Shown: positions 9,524 to 20,144 of the stretch, one piece after another
How positions within the stretch are numbered: the first letter of the stretch is position 1
Layout of the letters: each line of letters opens with the position of its first letter
Assembly (NCBI GenBank): GCA_963696505.1
Contig: CAVOKN010000024.1
Location: 1-64,000, forward strand
Length of the DNA stretch: 64,000 nt
Origin: CAVOKN01 sp963696505
GTDB taxonomy: Bacteria > Pseudomonadota > Gammaproteobacteria > Burkholderiales > Rhodocyclaceae
Direction: 5' to 3'
Made by a program: the position numbers and the translations under genes
The notes under the pieces: model-generated
Databases searched by the model: none
Told to the model about the DNA's origin: nothing
The model's input: the letters and a program-made list of their open reading frames with translations, nothing else

Positions 9524-10177
9524 TCAGCCGCCCGCGGCCGCCGGATAGCCGACGGTCTGGGACAGCAGAACCTGGTGGTCGTGGCTGAGGCCGAGGGCCT
9601 CGGCGATCGCCGCGCGGTCGATCCAGGCGCGAATCACGGTGGCCAGACCGTTGGCGGCGGCAAAGAGGTACACGTTCTGCGCAATGGCCCCTGCCGCGGC
9701 GTAGGCATACGCCGTGCGGTGTTCCACCGGCACCATCCTCAGCCGCGAGTGGTCCGCGACATAGACGAGATCCAGCGGCGCCTGGTCCACGAAATCCTGG
9801 TAGCCGGTGACCCGCCGCAGGTCGTTGGCCGCCACCAGCCGCAGCTCGTTCGCGGCGGCGTCGTAGCGGTAGGCGCCCGTCGGCAGCGCGGCAAAGACAT
9901 CGACCTCCTGGGCGTTCAGCGCGGAAGGAGCGGTGCGGCCGCCATCGGGCCGGTTCACCCCGTAAGCCGCCCACAGCAGGGCGGAGAGCAGCGGCGGCGG
10001 AAGCGGTTCGGGCGCGAACTCCCGCGACGACCGCCGCGCGGACAGCGCATCCATCAGCCCGAGGCCGCCGTGACGCTCGGCCGCGGGCAGCGCGAGCACG
10101 GGCACGCCGTCTCCGCGGGGAGGTTCGGGGCGAAGGCGCCCCATCATGCCGAGCGCGATCTTCGTCAGGGTGCTCAT
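9524..10177 (-). CDS. SagB-type nitroreductase family protein
   Basis: 217 residues. The pattern LMDALSARRSSREFAPEPLP, then LLWAAYGVNRPDGGRTAPSA, matches the start of FMN-dependent nitroreductases of the SagB/ThcOx type. The C-terminal GLATVIRAWIDRAAIAEALG and HQVLLSQTVGYP are also family-like. A short N-terminal extension (STLTKIALGMMGRLRP) precedes the core. Substrate unknown; no azole-peptide cyclodehydratase genes are nearby, so a role in peptide modification is not supported. Confidence 0.8.
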   Translation of the reverse strand: MSTLTKIALGMMGRLRPEPPRGDGVPVLALPAAERHGGLGLMDALSARRSSREFAPEPLPPPLLSALLWAAYGVNRPDGGRTAPSALNAQEVDVFAALPTGAYRYDAAANELRLVAANDLRRVTGYQDFVDQAPLDLVYVADHSRLRMVPVEHRTAYAYAAAGAIAQNVYLFAAANGLATVIRAWIDRAAIAEALGLSHDHQVLLSQTVGYPAAAGG

Positions 10178-10208
10178 GCTGGCTCCGCTGCGGGTCGAAC
10201 CGCGCGGC

Positions 10209-10631
10209 CTACTTGGCCTGCATGCGGTTCAGGTAGTCGATCACGGCAAGGATGCGGCCGCGCACCAGCACCTCGGCGTCGAAGGGATAGTCGTCGTACA
10301 TGGTCGCGCCCTCCGCCGAGAAGCGTTGCCCCCAGATCGGCATCTCTCTGGTGCCGTGCCCCTTCATCTGCTCCCTGCCGTCGATGACCCGGTACACACG
10401 CTCGAACGGGAACACGCCGCCGTTCTTCTTCGACAACTGGGTCAGGTCCGTCGGCGTCACCTTGAGCAGATCGATGTAGATTCCGCTCTTCAGGTCCGCC
10501 CCGTGACACAGCGCGCAACTGTTCTGATACTCCCGCTTGCCGATATCCTGCTTCACCGCCGGACCCGCGGCAAGTGCTCCCGCGGCGAGCGCGCTCAGCG
10601 CGATCGCGCACCAGCTTTGCTTCGCGTTCAT
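10209..10631 (-). CDS. Periplasmic mono-haem cytochrome c
   Basis: 140 residues with a signal peptide (MNAKQSWCAIALSALAAGALA). One haem attachment site, CALCH, is followed about 60 residues later by MPIWGQRF, whose Met is the likely axial ligand. This is the layout of class I cytochromes c that pass electrons in the periplasm. The protein resembles small cytochromes found beside respiratory oxidoreductases. It is followed 31 bases later by the nitroreductase gene. Its redox partner is not evident; the giant FAD/Fe-S protein upstream is a possible but unproven candidate. Confidence 0.85.
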   Translation of the reverse strand: MNAKQSWCAIALSALAAGALAAGPAVKQDIGKREYQNSCALCHGADLKSGIYIDLLKVTPTDLTQLSKKNGGVFPFERVYRVIDGREQMKGHGTREMPIWGQRFSAEGATMYDDYPFDAEVLVRGRILAVIDYLNRMQAK

Positions 10632-10886
10632 CTCGACACCTCCCTAAAACCCCGCCATTCCCGTGGCGCTGGGCGGGTTTCAGCAGGTTCTGTGTAGTCC
10701 TGCCATAGCGGGGCGTCAATGCGAATCGTCATGCGCTTGGGCCATAGTTGGAAGCTCGTCGCTGCCGCTAACGGCGCAAGGACGCCGGGCAAAGGGCGGG
10801 CTGGGGCCGGGAAGGAGGGACGGGCGATCGACGCGGGAGGCTTCGGACCGGCTGCTGCGCCGGGGCGTTTCCCGCCGCCCCGGCGA

Positions 10887-11066
10887 TCAGCCGAAGGCCA
10901 GCGCCAGCACTAGCAGGATCAGGGCTAGACCTTGCAGCGCGACGCGCGCCCCCATCATTCGCGCGCTCCGGCGCGCCTCCTCCTGGCCGCCGCGGGCCAT
11001 CGATCTCAGACCCAGAACCAGCGCGCCCGCCGTCGCGAGCGTGGCAAGGATCACCAGTGTTTTCAT
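10887..11066 (-). CDS. Twin-transmembrane-helix protein, DUF2909 type
   Basis: 59 residues, short enough to be missed by length cutoffs. The protein starts MKTLVILATLATAGALVLGL, then a basic loop (RSMARGGQEEARRSARMMGA), then a second hydrophobic helix ending LALILLVLALAFG. This two-helix layout matches the DUF2909/HIG1-like twin transmembrane proteins often found near terminal oxidase genes. A strong AGGAGGAG lies 6 bases before the ATG. The 255 bases downstream to the cytochrome gene hold no other supported gene. Confidence 0.7.
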   Translation of the reverse strand: MKTLVILATLATAGALVLGLRSMARGGQEEARRSARMMGARVALQGLALILLVLALAFG

Positions 11067-11198
11067 GTTTCTCTCCTCCTGCTGGACGCTGTCATGACAA
11101 GCATAGCCCAGCGCCGGGCGCTTGCCAGCCGGCGCGTAGCGATGAAGACCACTTTCTCACGAATCGATCGCCTGCGGCGATCCGCGCTCGCCCGGTGA

Positions 11199-14100
11199 CT
11201 ACAGCAGTACCCGTTCGATGCCCCCCGCATTGGCCCTGGCGACATACTGGTCCAGCCAGTTCGGCCCGAGGATGCGCTGCGCCATCTCGACGACGATGTA
11301 GTCGGCCGAGGTGCCCGCGTCTTCGCCGTAGCGCGACAGGCCCTGCAGGCACGAGGGGCAGGAAGTCAGTATCCGTACATCGCCTCTGAAACCGTCGCCG
11401 CGCAGCTTGTCGGCCACCTTGACGATCTCCTCGGCCTTGCGGAAGCGTACCTGGGTGGATACATCGGGGCGCGAGGCGGCGAGGGTGCCGGATTCGCCGC
11501 AGCAGCGGTCGGAGAGTTCCACCTTCTGGCCCAACAACTGGTTCACCACCTTGAGCGGCGGGTGGGTCTTCATCGGCGTGTGGCAGGGGTCGTGGTACAT
11601 GTAGCGCGCGCCCTTGATGCCCTCGAGCTTGAGGCCTTTTTCCATCAGGTATTCGTGGATGTCGAGCAGGCGGCAGCCGGGGAAGATGCGCTCGAATTCG
11701 TACTTCAGCAACTGGTCCATGCAGGTGCCGCAGGACACGATCACCGTCTTGATGTCGAGGTAGTTCAGCGTGTTCGCCACACGGTGGAACAGCACCCGGT
11801 TCTGGGTTGTGATCTGTATGCCTTTGTCCTCGTCGCCGGACGAGGTCTGGGGATAGCCGCAACACAGATAGCCGGGCGGCAGAACGCACTGCGCGCCGGC
11901 GTGGTAGAGCATGGCCTGGGTCGCGAGCCCGACCTGGGAGAACAGCCGCTCCGAGCCGCAGCCGGGGAAGTAGAACACCGCCTCCGAATCCTCCGCGGCC
12001 CGCGCGGGATCGCGGATGATGGGGATCAGCGTCGGGTCTTCGATGTCCAGCAGCGCGCGGGAGGTGCGCTTGGGCACGTTGGCGGGCATAGGCCGGTTGA
12101 TGAAGTGGATCACCTGCTGCTTGAGCGGCGCGCGGCCCAAGGTGGCGGGCGGATGTTTCATCTGGGCTTTCGCCAGGCCGAAGGCGCGGCCGATGCGCCA
12201 GCCCAGGCGCTGCGCCTTGTAGCCCCACTCGATCATGCCGGTGCGGATGAGCTTGATGGTGGCCGGGTCGGTGGCGTTGAGGAAGGCCATGGCCGCGGCG
12301 GTGCCGGGGTTGAACTTCTTCTTGCCGTGGCGGCGCAGGAAGTTGCGCATCGCCACCGAGACGTCGCCGAAGTCGATGTCCACCGGGCACGGATTGACGC
12401 ACTTGTGGCAGACGGTGCAGTGGTCGCCTACGTCGCCGAACTCGTCGAAGTGGCGCAGGCTCACGCCGCGCCGCGTCTGCTCTTCATACAGGAAGGCTTC
12501 GATCAGCAGCGAGGCGCCGAGGATCTTGTTGCGCGGCGAGTAGAGCAGGTTGGCGCGGGGCACGTGGGTCGAGCACACCGGCTTGCACTTGCCGCAGCGC
12601 AGGCAGCTCTTGATCATGTCCGAGATGCCGCCGATCTCCGACTGCTCCAGGATCAGGGATTCCGCCCCCAGCAGGTTGAACGAGGGCGTGTAGGCGTTGC
12701 TCAGGTCGGCGGGCAGCGCGGCGCCGGGCAGCAGCTTGCCCTTGTTGAAGCGGCCCTCGGGATCGACGCGGCGCTTGTAGTCGGCGAAGGGCGCGATTTC
12801 CGCCGCCTCCAGGAACTCCAGCTTGGTGATGCCGATGCCATGCTCGCCGGAGATCACGCCGCCCAGGCTGCGCGCCAGCTTCATGATGCGCGCCACGGCA
12901 GCGTTGGCCTCACGCAGCATGGCGTAGTCGTCGGAGTTCACCGGCAGGTTGGTGTGCACGTTGCCGTCGCCGGCATGCATGTGCAGCGCCACGAACACGC
13001 GCGAGCGCAGCACGCTGGCATGGATCGCGTCCACGCGCTCGACGATCGGCCGATAGGCGATGCCGTCGAAGATTGCGGCGAGCGGCGCCTGAAGCTCCGC
13101 CTTCCAGGAGATGCGGCGGTTGCGCTCCTGCAGCACGTGGAAGAGGCGCGCGGCGGCGTCGCGGTGCAGCGCTTCGCCCATGGCCTGAGCCAACGCCGCG
13201 TCCGGGTAGTCGTGGCCGGCGACGGTTTCGACCAGTTCGGCGCAGGAGGTGTCGATGTGCTCCAGCATCCACTGCCACTGGCGGCGCACCGAAGCGACGA
13301 GGTCGCGGGCGTAGTCGGCGCGGTCGCCGATCAGCTCGGCCTTGGAAAGCTCGGCCTCGCCGGCGTGCAGGGGCAAGTCGCCGCCGAGGAACTCCAGCAG
13401 GGCGTCGCACAGCGCCAGCTTGTTGCGCATTGACAGTTCGATGTTGATGCGCTCGATGCCGTCGCAATAGTCGCCCATGCGCGGCAGCGGAATGACCACG
13501 TCCTCATTGATCTTGAACGCGTTGGTGTGGCGGGCGATGGCCGCGGTGCGGGCGCGGTCGAGCCAGAACTTCTTGCGCGCTTCCGGCGACACGGCGATGA
13601 AGCCCTCGCCGCCGCGGGCGTTGGCGATGCGCACCACCTCGCTCGCTGCCGCCATCACCGCCGATTCGTCGTCGCCCACCACGTCCGCCAGCAGCACCAT
13701 CTTCGGCCGGCCCGCATTTCCCATCTTTCGCTTGGCCTTGGTGGCGTAGCCCACCGCCTTGACGTAGCGCTCGTCCAGGTGCTCCAGGCCGGCGAGCGTG
13801 GCGGACGGATGGGCGTCAAGGTAGGTCTTGATCTCGACGATGGACGGCACCGCCTCGCGCACCTGGCCAAAGAACTCCAGGCACACGGTGCGGGTGTGGG
13901 CCGGCATGCGATGCACCACGAAGCGCGCGGAGCTGATGAGGCCGTCGCAGCCTTCCTTCTGGATGCCCGGCAGGCCGGCGAGGAACTTGTCGGTGACGTC
14001 CTTGCCCAGACCCTGCTTGCGGAAGCGGCTGCCCTCGATCTCCAGAGTTTCCTCGCCAAGTGGCTTGCCGGTAGAAGAGTCGGTGTGGCGGATACGGAAG

Positions 14101-15173
14101 CGCGCCCTGGCCACCGTGTGGATCTTGCCCAGGTTGTGGTCGAGCCGCTCCACCTCCAGCCAGTTGCCGTCGGGGGCCACCATCTTCCACGAGGCCAGGT
14201 TGTCCAGCGCTGTGCCCCACAGCACCGCCTTCTTGCCGCCGGCGTTCATGGCGATGTTGCCGCCGATGCAGGAGGCATCGGCTGAGGTGGGGTCCACGGC
14301 GAACACGTAGCCCGCCTCCTCCGCGGCCTCCATGACGCGCCGCGTCACCACGCCGGCGCCGCAGTGGAAGGTGGGCACCGGATGGGGCACGCCCGGCAAA
14401 GTCAGCAGCTCCAGGGCGCCGAGGCGGTCGAGCTTCTCGGTGTTGATCACCGCCGAATGGCGGGTCAGGGGCACGGCGCCGCCGGTGTAGCCGGTGCCGC
14501 CGCCGCGCGGAATCACCGTCAGCCCCAGTTCGAAGCAGGCCTTCACCAGTGCCGGGATTTCGTCCTCCCGGTCCGGACACAGCACCACGAATGGATACTC
14601 GACGCGCCAATCGGTGGCGTCGGTGACGTGGCAGACGCGGGACATGCCGTCGAAGCAGACGTTGTCGCGGCGCGTCGCCTTCGACAGCGTCTTCGTCGCC
14701 CGCCGCCGCAGTTCGGCGGTTTCGGCGAAGCCGGCGGCGAAGGCATCCACCGCCTGGTGGGCGGCGGCCACCAGTTGCGCCACCCTGCCGCTGCGTGCGC
14801 GCTGACTTTCGTCGGCGGTGCTGGCGTCATAGGCGACGCGGCGCTTGTCCACCTCGTTGAGGCGGTGGCGCAGCGCGCCGATCAGCGCCTCGCGCCGGTC
14901 CGGATTGTCGAGCAGGTCGTCCTGCAGGTAGGGGTTGCGCTCGACGACCCAGATGTCGCCCAGCACCTCGTAGAGCATGCGCGCCGAGCGGCCGGTGACG
15001 CGTTCGGCACGCAGTTCGTCCAGCACCGCCCACATCGGCGCGCCGAGCAGGCGAATGACGATCTCGCGGTCGGAGAACGATGTGTAGTTATAGGGAATCT
15101 CCCGCAGCCGCGGCGCGGCCTCGGCGTGGTCGGGGTCCAGGGGGCGTTCGACGAGTTCTAGGCTGGCTTGCAC
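11199..15173 (-). CDS. Giant FAD-linked oxidase / Fe-S (GlcD-GlcF-like) fusion, DUF3683 N-terminus
   Basis: 1324 residues. In order: a DUF3683-type region (IPYNYTSFSDREIVIRLLG), an FAD-binding PCMH domain (PRGGGTGYTGGAVPLTRHS), an FAD-oxidase C-terminal domain (HAGDGNVHTNLPVN, GEHGIGITKLEF), two 4Fe-4S motifs (CLRCGKCKPVC and CTVCHKCVNPCPVD) and two CCG cysteine-rich domains (CCGYPQTS, CCGESGTLA). This is the architecture of membrane-associated 2-hydroxyacid (glycolate or D-lactate) dehydrogenases fused into one chain. Substrate is not known. The start is GTG at 15173 with AGGAAG upstream. A related single-chain form is common in Betaproteobacteria. Confidence 0.9.
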   Translation of the reverse strand: MQASLELVERPLDPDHAEAAPRLREIPYNYTSFSDREIVIRLLGAPMWAVLDELRAERVTGRSARMLYEVLGDIWVVERNPYLQDDLLDNPDRREALIGALRHRLNEVDKRRVAYDASTADESQRARSGRVAQLVAAAHQAVDAFAAGFAETAELRRRATKTLSKATRRDNVCFDGMSRVCHVTDATDWRVEYPFVVLCPDREDEIPALVKACFELGLTVIPRGGGTGYTGGAVPLTRHSAVINTEKLDRLGALELLTLPGVPHPVPTFHCGAGVVTRRVMEAAEEAGYVFAVDPTSADASCIGGNIAMNAGGKKAVLWGTALDNLASWKMVAPDGNWLEVERLDHNLGKIHTVARARFRIRHTDSSTGKPLGEETLEIEGSRFRKQGLGKDVTDKFLAGLPGIQKEGCDGLISSARFVVHRMPAHTRTVCLEFFGQVREAVPSIVEIKTYLDAHPSATLAGLEHLDERYVKAVGYATKAKRKMGNAGRPKMVLLADVVGDDESAVMAAASEVVRIANARGGEGFIAVSPEARKKFWLDRARTAAIARHTNAFKINEDVVIPLPRMGDYCDGIERINIELSMRNKLALCDALLEFLGGDLPLHAGEAELSKAELIGDRADYARDLVASVRRQWQWMLEHIDTSCAELVETVAGHDYPDAALAQAMGEALHRDAAARLFHVLQERNRRISWKAELQAPLAAIFDGIAYRPIVERVDAIHASVLRSRVFVALHMHAGDGNVHTNLPVNSDDYAMLREANAAVARIMKLARSLGGVISGEHGIGITKLEFLEAAEIAPFADYKRRVDPEGRFNKGKLLPGAALPADLSNAYTPSFNLLGAESLILEQSEIGGISDMIKSCLRCGKCKPVCSTHVPRANLLYSPRNKILGASLLIEAFLYEEQTRRGVSLRHFDEFGDVGDHCTVCHKCVNPCPVDIDFGDVSVAMRNFLRRHGKKKFNPGTAAAMAFLNATDPATIKLIRTGMIEWGYKAQRLGWRIGRAFGLAKAQMKHPPATLGRAPLKQQVIHFINRPMPANVPKRTSRALLDIEDPTLIPIIRDPARAAEDSEAVFYFPGCGSERLFSQVGLATQAMLYHAGAQCVLPPGYLCCGYPQTSSGDEDKGIQITTQNRVLFHRVANTLNYLDIKTVIVSCGTCMDQLLKYEFERIFPGCRLLDIHEYLMEKGLKLEGIKGARYMYHDPCHTPMKTHPPLKVVNQLLGQKVELSDRCCGESGTLAASRPDVSTQVRFRKAEEIVKVADKLRGDGFRGDVRILTSCPSCLQGLSRYGEDAGTSADYIVVEMAQRILGPNWLDQYVARANAGGIERVLL

Positions 15174-15332
15174 GGCGGCTTCCTGCCGGTCGGAGAAACC
15201 CCGGATTCTAGGCTAGTGCGGTGCAACAGGACCGTTCGCTCCGCCGGTTCATTCTTGCCGGGTCCCGCGGCACGCCTCGGCCCAGTACACTCGGCAACCG
15301 CCTTCCTTTCGAACCGAGCCAGAGGTGCCCCG

Positions 15333-15932
15333 GTGCCTGCTTCAAACGGAGAACACTACCAGGACGCCGCGGCGCTGAGCCGCCTCGCGATCGTCATGGA
15401 ACAACTGCAGCAACGCTACGACGCCGCGGAACGTGCCAATCGGCGCGTCCGCATTGTGCTGATCGTGGTCCTGATCCTGCTTGGCGGGGTGGCCTACCAG
15501 GCGCTTTCTCCGGTGGCGAAGCTGATCGGGGTGGTCGCGCAGGCCAGACCCGAACCCCTGGATTCGGCCACCGCGGCAGCCCGGAGGGAGGAACTGCTGA
15601 AGATGCTGCCGCCAGACGACAGGGCGCGGATCGAACGTTTCGAGGAGCATCAGCGCTGGGTGTCGAACTACCTCGCCGCCAACCCCGATTTCCACCCTGG
15701 GGCCGCCATCGCCATGGTTCTGTCGCAGATGGCCCACTCCGTGGAGGTGATGCCCCGGATGCACGCCGAGGTGAGCGCCATGACCCACGAGATGCGCTCG
15801 ATGAACGCCAAAATGAACGCCCTGCCGCTCATGGCGAGCGACATCCACGGCATGCACGGAAGGATGTCGGTCATGGCCGCCGGGGTGGACTCGACCATGG
15901 GGCGGGCCGGTCGGATGTTTCCCTGGCCGTGA
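15333..15932 (+). CDS. Single-pass membrane protein with coiled-coil C-terminus, unknown
   Basis: 199 residues from a GTG at 15333 with AGAGG 7 bases upstream; the frame remains open further 5'. An N-terminal cytosolic part with a short coiled coil (MEQLQQRYDAAERANRR) is followed by one transmembrane helix (IVLIVVLILLGGVAYQAL). The C-terminus is Met-rich and helical (MPRMHAEVSAMTHEMRSMNAKM). The shape is like a truncated chemoreceptor or a scaffold, but no family is recognised. It lies just upstream of groES with no shared transcript needed. Confidence 0.55.
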   Translation: MPASNGEHYQDAAALSRLAIVMEQLQQRYDAAERANRRVRIVLIVVLILLGGVAYQALSPVAKLIGVVAQARPEPLDSATAAARREELLKMLPPDDRARIERFEEHQRWVSNYLAANPDFHPGAAIAMVLSQMAHSVEVMPRMHAEVSAMTHEMRSMNAKMNALPLMASDIHGMHGRMSVMAAGVDSTMGRAGRMFPWP

Positions 15933-15963
15933 CGATCGGCGGCCCCACTGATCGGCGGACCCC

Positions 15964-15990
15964 CTTGAAATCCCTCGCCCCCGCCCCTAT
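15964..15990 (+). promoter_or_regulatory. Sigma-32 heat-shock promoter of groESL
   Basis: CTTGAAA at 15964-15970 and CCCCTAT at 15984-15990 are separated by 13 bases. Both match the sigma-32 consensus (CTTGAAA, 11-15 bases, CCCCATNT) closely. It lies just upstream of the CIRCE element and groES. Confidence 0.8.
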
Positions 15991-15992
15991 CA

Positions 15993-16019
15993 TCAGCACT
16001 CGCTAGCGGTGAGTGCTAA
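15993..16019. promoter_or_regulatory. CIRCE element (HrcA operator)
   Basis: TCAGCACTC, nine bases, then GAGTGCTAA. The right half is a perfect CIRCE arm and the left differs from TTAGCACTC at one base. HrcA repressor binding here would act on groESL. It begins three bases after the sigma-32 -10 box, so it covers the likely transcription start. Confidence 0.85.
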
Positions 16020-16096
16020 CGGCACCGCTCAGTCGGAATACGCCAGCGGGCGCTTCGCCCGACATCTGTCAAGCTTCGCAACGAGGAGATAAGTGC

Positions 16097-16387
16097 ATGA
16101 AAGTTCGTCCTTTGCATGACCGCGTGATCGTCAAGCGCCTGGAAGAGGAGCGCAAGACCGCCTCCGGCATCGTCATTCCCGACACCGCCGCCGAAAAACC
16201 CGACCAGGGCGAGATCATCGCCGTGGGCAAGGGCAAGACGACCGACGAAGGCAAGCTGCGTCCGCTCGAAGTCAAGGTCGGCGACCGCGTGTTGTTCGGC
16301 AAGTACTCCGGCCAGGCCTTCAAGATGGACAACGTCGAGTATCTGCAGATGCGCGAAGACGACATCATCGGCGTGATCGAAGGCTGA
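16097..16387 (+). CDS. groES: Co-chaperonin GroES
   Basis: 96 residues, full length. It starts MKVRPLHDRVIVKRLEEE and carries the mobile-loop region (KTASGIVIPDTAAEKP) and the C-terminal ILRE-like YLQMREDDIIGVIE. GroES caps the GroEL ring in the cytosol to enclose folding proteins. GAGGAG lies upstream of the ATG. It forms an operon with groEL 33 bases downstream, controlled by the sigma-32 promoter and CIRCE element upstream. Confidence 0.98.
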   Translation: MKVRPLHDRVIVKRLEEERKTASGIVIPDTAAEKPDQGEIIAVGKGKTTDEGKLRPLEVKVGDRVLFGKYSGQAFKMDNVEYLQMREDDIIGVIEG

Positions 16388-16420
16388 CCCACCACGCAAC
16401 GGATCCTGGAGAGATAAGAG

Positions 16421-18070
<1,650 letters not shown>

Positions 18071-18100
18071 GCAGCGCCCCCGCGCAGCAGTTCCGACAGA

Positions 18101-18125
18101 CCCCGCTTCGGCGGGGTTTGTTTTT
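18101..18125 (+). terminator. Rho-independent terminator of groESL
   Basis: CCCCGC, TTCG tetraloop, GCGGGG, then TTTGTTTTT. It lies 31 bases after the groEL stop. Confidence 0.9.
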
Positions 18126-18178
18126 CTCCGGGCTGCGCTGCCTTAGCGGGCCTACGCGCTACGCCCTAAGATGCACGG

Positions 18179-19339
18179 ATGGCTGCCGCTCCCCGTTGGG
18201 ACATCTTCTGCAAGGTCGTTGACAACTTCGGCGACATCGGCGTTTGCTGGCGGCTGGCGCGCCAGCTTGCGGCGGAACACGGGCTTGCGGTTCGGCTGTG
18301 GGTGGACGATCTGGCGAGCTTTGCGCGGCTGGCGCCGGCAATCGATCCGAATCTGGACACCCAGGACTGCGCCGGGGTGAAAGTCAGACATTGGGACGCG
18401 GTGTTTCCGGCGGAACTGCTGGCCGACGGCCTCGGCGACGTGGTGATCGAGGCCTTCGGCTGCGATCTGCCCGAGGCTTGCGTCGTCGCCATGGCGCGGC
18501 GCAGTTGCAAGCCGGTGTGGATCAACTTGGAGTACCTGAGCGCCGAGAACTGGGTGCGCGGTTGCCACCGCCTTGCATCGCCCCATCCCCGGCTGCCGCT
18601 GAACAAGTATTTCTTTTTCCCGGGGTTTTTCGCCGGCACGGGCGGGCTGATCCGGGAACGGGATCTGCTGGCGCAGCGCGATGCCTTTCTCGCTGACCCG
18701 GCGGCCCAGGCGCGGTTCTGGGCCGAACTGGGCGTGCCGACGCGGCGCCCCGGCGAGCGGCGGATTTCCCTGTTCGGCTATCGGAATGCCGCGACTTCCG
18801 AGCTGCTCGCGGCATGGTCGGCCGCCGAAACGCCGGTGCTGTGCCTCGTCCCTGAAGGCCCGGCGGCGCTGGAGGCTGCAGCCTGGGCGGGACAGGCCGA
18901 CGCAAAGTCAGGCGCGGTATGGCGGCGCGGGGCGCTGGAACTGCGGATCCTGCCCTTCGTCGAGCAGGAGTGCTACGACCGGCTGCTCTGGGCCTGCGAC
19001 TGCAACTTCGTGCGCGGCGAGGATTCCTTCGTGCGCGCCCAGTGGGCGGGGCGGCCGATGGTGTGGCAGATCTATCCCCAGCAGGAGGATGCCCACTGGC
19101 TGAAGCTCGACGCCTTTCTCGAACTCTACTGTGCCGGGCTGCCCGCCGAGGCTGCGACCGCGGCGCGGGCGATGTTCCGCGCCTGGAACCAGGGAGCCGA
19201 CGCCGGTAGAGCGTGGACCGGGTACCGGCGACATCACGCCGCGCTGGCGGACCACGCCCGGCGCTGGGCGGCGGAACTGGCGCAGCACCAGGATCTCACC
19301 GCCGTTCTGGTGGAATTCTGCGGGCTTCGGCTACAATAG
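18179..19339 (+). CDS. earP: EF-P arginine rhamnosyltransferase EarP
   Basis: 386 residues. The start (WDIFCKVVDNFGDIGVCWRL) and the late ECYDRLLWACDCNFVRGEDS, VRAQWAGRPMVWQIYPQQED are the conserved nucleotide-sugar binding segments of EarP. The enzyme transfers rhamnose from dTDP-rhamnose to Arg32 of elongation factor P, which relieves stalling at polyproline. The target gene efp follows 56 bases downstream, the classical arrangement in Betaproteobacteria. No clear Shine-Dalgarno sequence precedes the ATG. Confidence 0.95.
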   Translation: MAAAPRWDIFCKVVDNFGDIGVCWRLARQLAAEHGLAVRLWVDDLASFARLAPAIDPNLDTQDCAGVKVRHWDAVFPAELLADGLGDVVIEAFGCDLPEACVVAMARRSCKPVWINLEYLSAENWVRGCHRLASPHPRLPLNKYFFFPGFFAGTGGLIRERDLLAQRDAFLADPAAQARFWAELGVPTRRPGERRISLFGYRNAATSELLAAWSAAETPVLCLVPEGPAALEAAAWAGQADAKSGAVWRRGALELRILPFVEQECYDRLLWACDCNFVRGEDSFVRAQWAGRPMVWQIYPQQEDAHWLKLDAFLELYCAGLPAEAATAARAMFRAWNQGADAGRAWTGYRRHHAALADHARRWAAELAQHQDLTAVLVEFCGLRLQ

Positions 19340-19395
19340 CCGGCTTTTTCCGGCTCGCCCCCGGATTTTCCAATCCCAGCGCAGGACGCACCATC

Positions 19396-19956
19396 ATGAA
19401 GCTAGCTCAGGAACTCCGCACCGGTAACGTGATTTCCGTCGGCAACGACGCCCTGGTGGTGTTGAAAGCCGAGTTCAACAAGTCGGGCCGCAACGCCTCG
19501 GTGATGAAGATGAAGTTGCGCAACCTGATCACCGGGTCCACCACGGAAACCGTATACAAAGCCGACGACAAGTTCGAGCTGGTCATTCTCGACCGCAAGG
19601 ACGTCACCTACTCCTACTTCGCCGACCCGATGTACGTCTTCATGGACGCCGAGTACAACCAGTACGAGATGGACAAAGACAGCATGGGCGACGCGCTCAA
19701 CTATCTGGAAGACGGTCTGCCGGGAGAAATCGTTTTTTATCAAGGACGTCCGATCTCGATCGAGATCCCGGCGTCGGTCGTGCGCGAGATCACCTACACC
19801 GAACCGGCGGTGCGCGGCGACACCTCGGGCAAAGTGCTCAAACCCGCCACCACAGGCACCGGCTTTACGGTCAACGTGCCGCTGTTCTGCGCCACCGGCG
19901 ACAGGATCGAGATCGACACCCGCACTGGCGAGTACCGCCGCCGCGTGACGGCCTGA
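19396..19956 (+). CDS. efp: Elongation factor P
   Basis: 186 residues with the three beta-barrel domains of EF-P. The tip of domain I reads KSGRNASVMK with arginine at residue 32, the residue rhamnosylated by EarP rather than a lysine for EpmA. This matches the earP gene next to it. EF-P binds the ribosome between P and E sites and helps form Pro-Pro bonds. The 188 bases between the efp stop and the next CDS hold only weak secondary structure. Confidence 0.98.
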   Translation: MKLAQELRTGNVISVGNDALVVLKAEFNKSGRNASVMKMKLRNLITGSTTETVYKADDKFELVILDRKDVTYSYFADPMYVFMDAEYNQYEMDKDSMGDALNYLEDGLPGEIVFYQGRPISIEIPASVVREITYTEPAVRGDTSGKVLKPATTGTGFTVNVPLFCATGDRIEIDTRTGEYRRRVTA

Positions 19957-20144
19957 GTCCGCGGGGGCGCTGCGGCGCCGCTTTCCCTCAGTGTGTCCGG
20001 CTCGGATCGGGACGCCGGGCACGCTCCATGCTTCCCAGTGCAACAGTCCCGCTCTGGAAAGTCGCCGAAAAGTTTGACGGAACTAGTTGGGTAATCGGCG
20101 GGTCAATCCTACGCATCCCCAACCCGATACCGAGAAACCACAAT

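Noticed and set aside
11562..13433. 623-codon plus-strand ORF opposite the FAD/Fe-S gene
   Set aside because: Antisense shadow; the minus-strand protein has clear FAD and 4Fe-4S motifs throughout.
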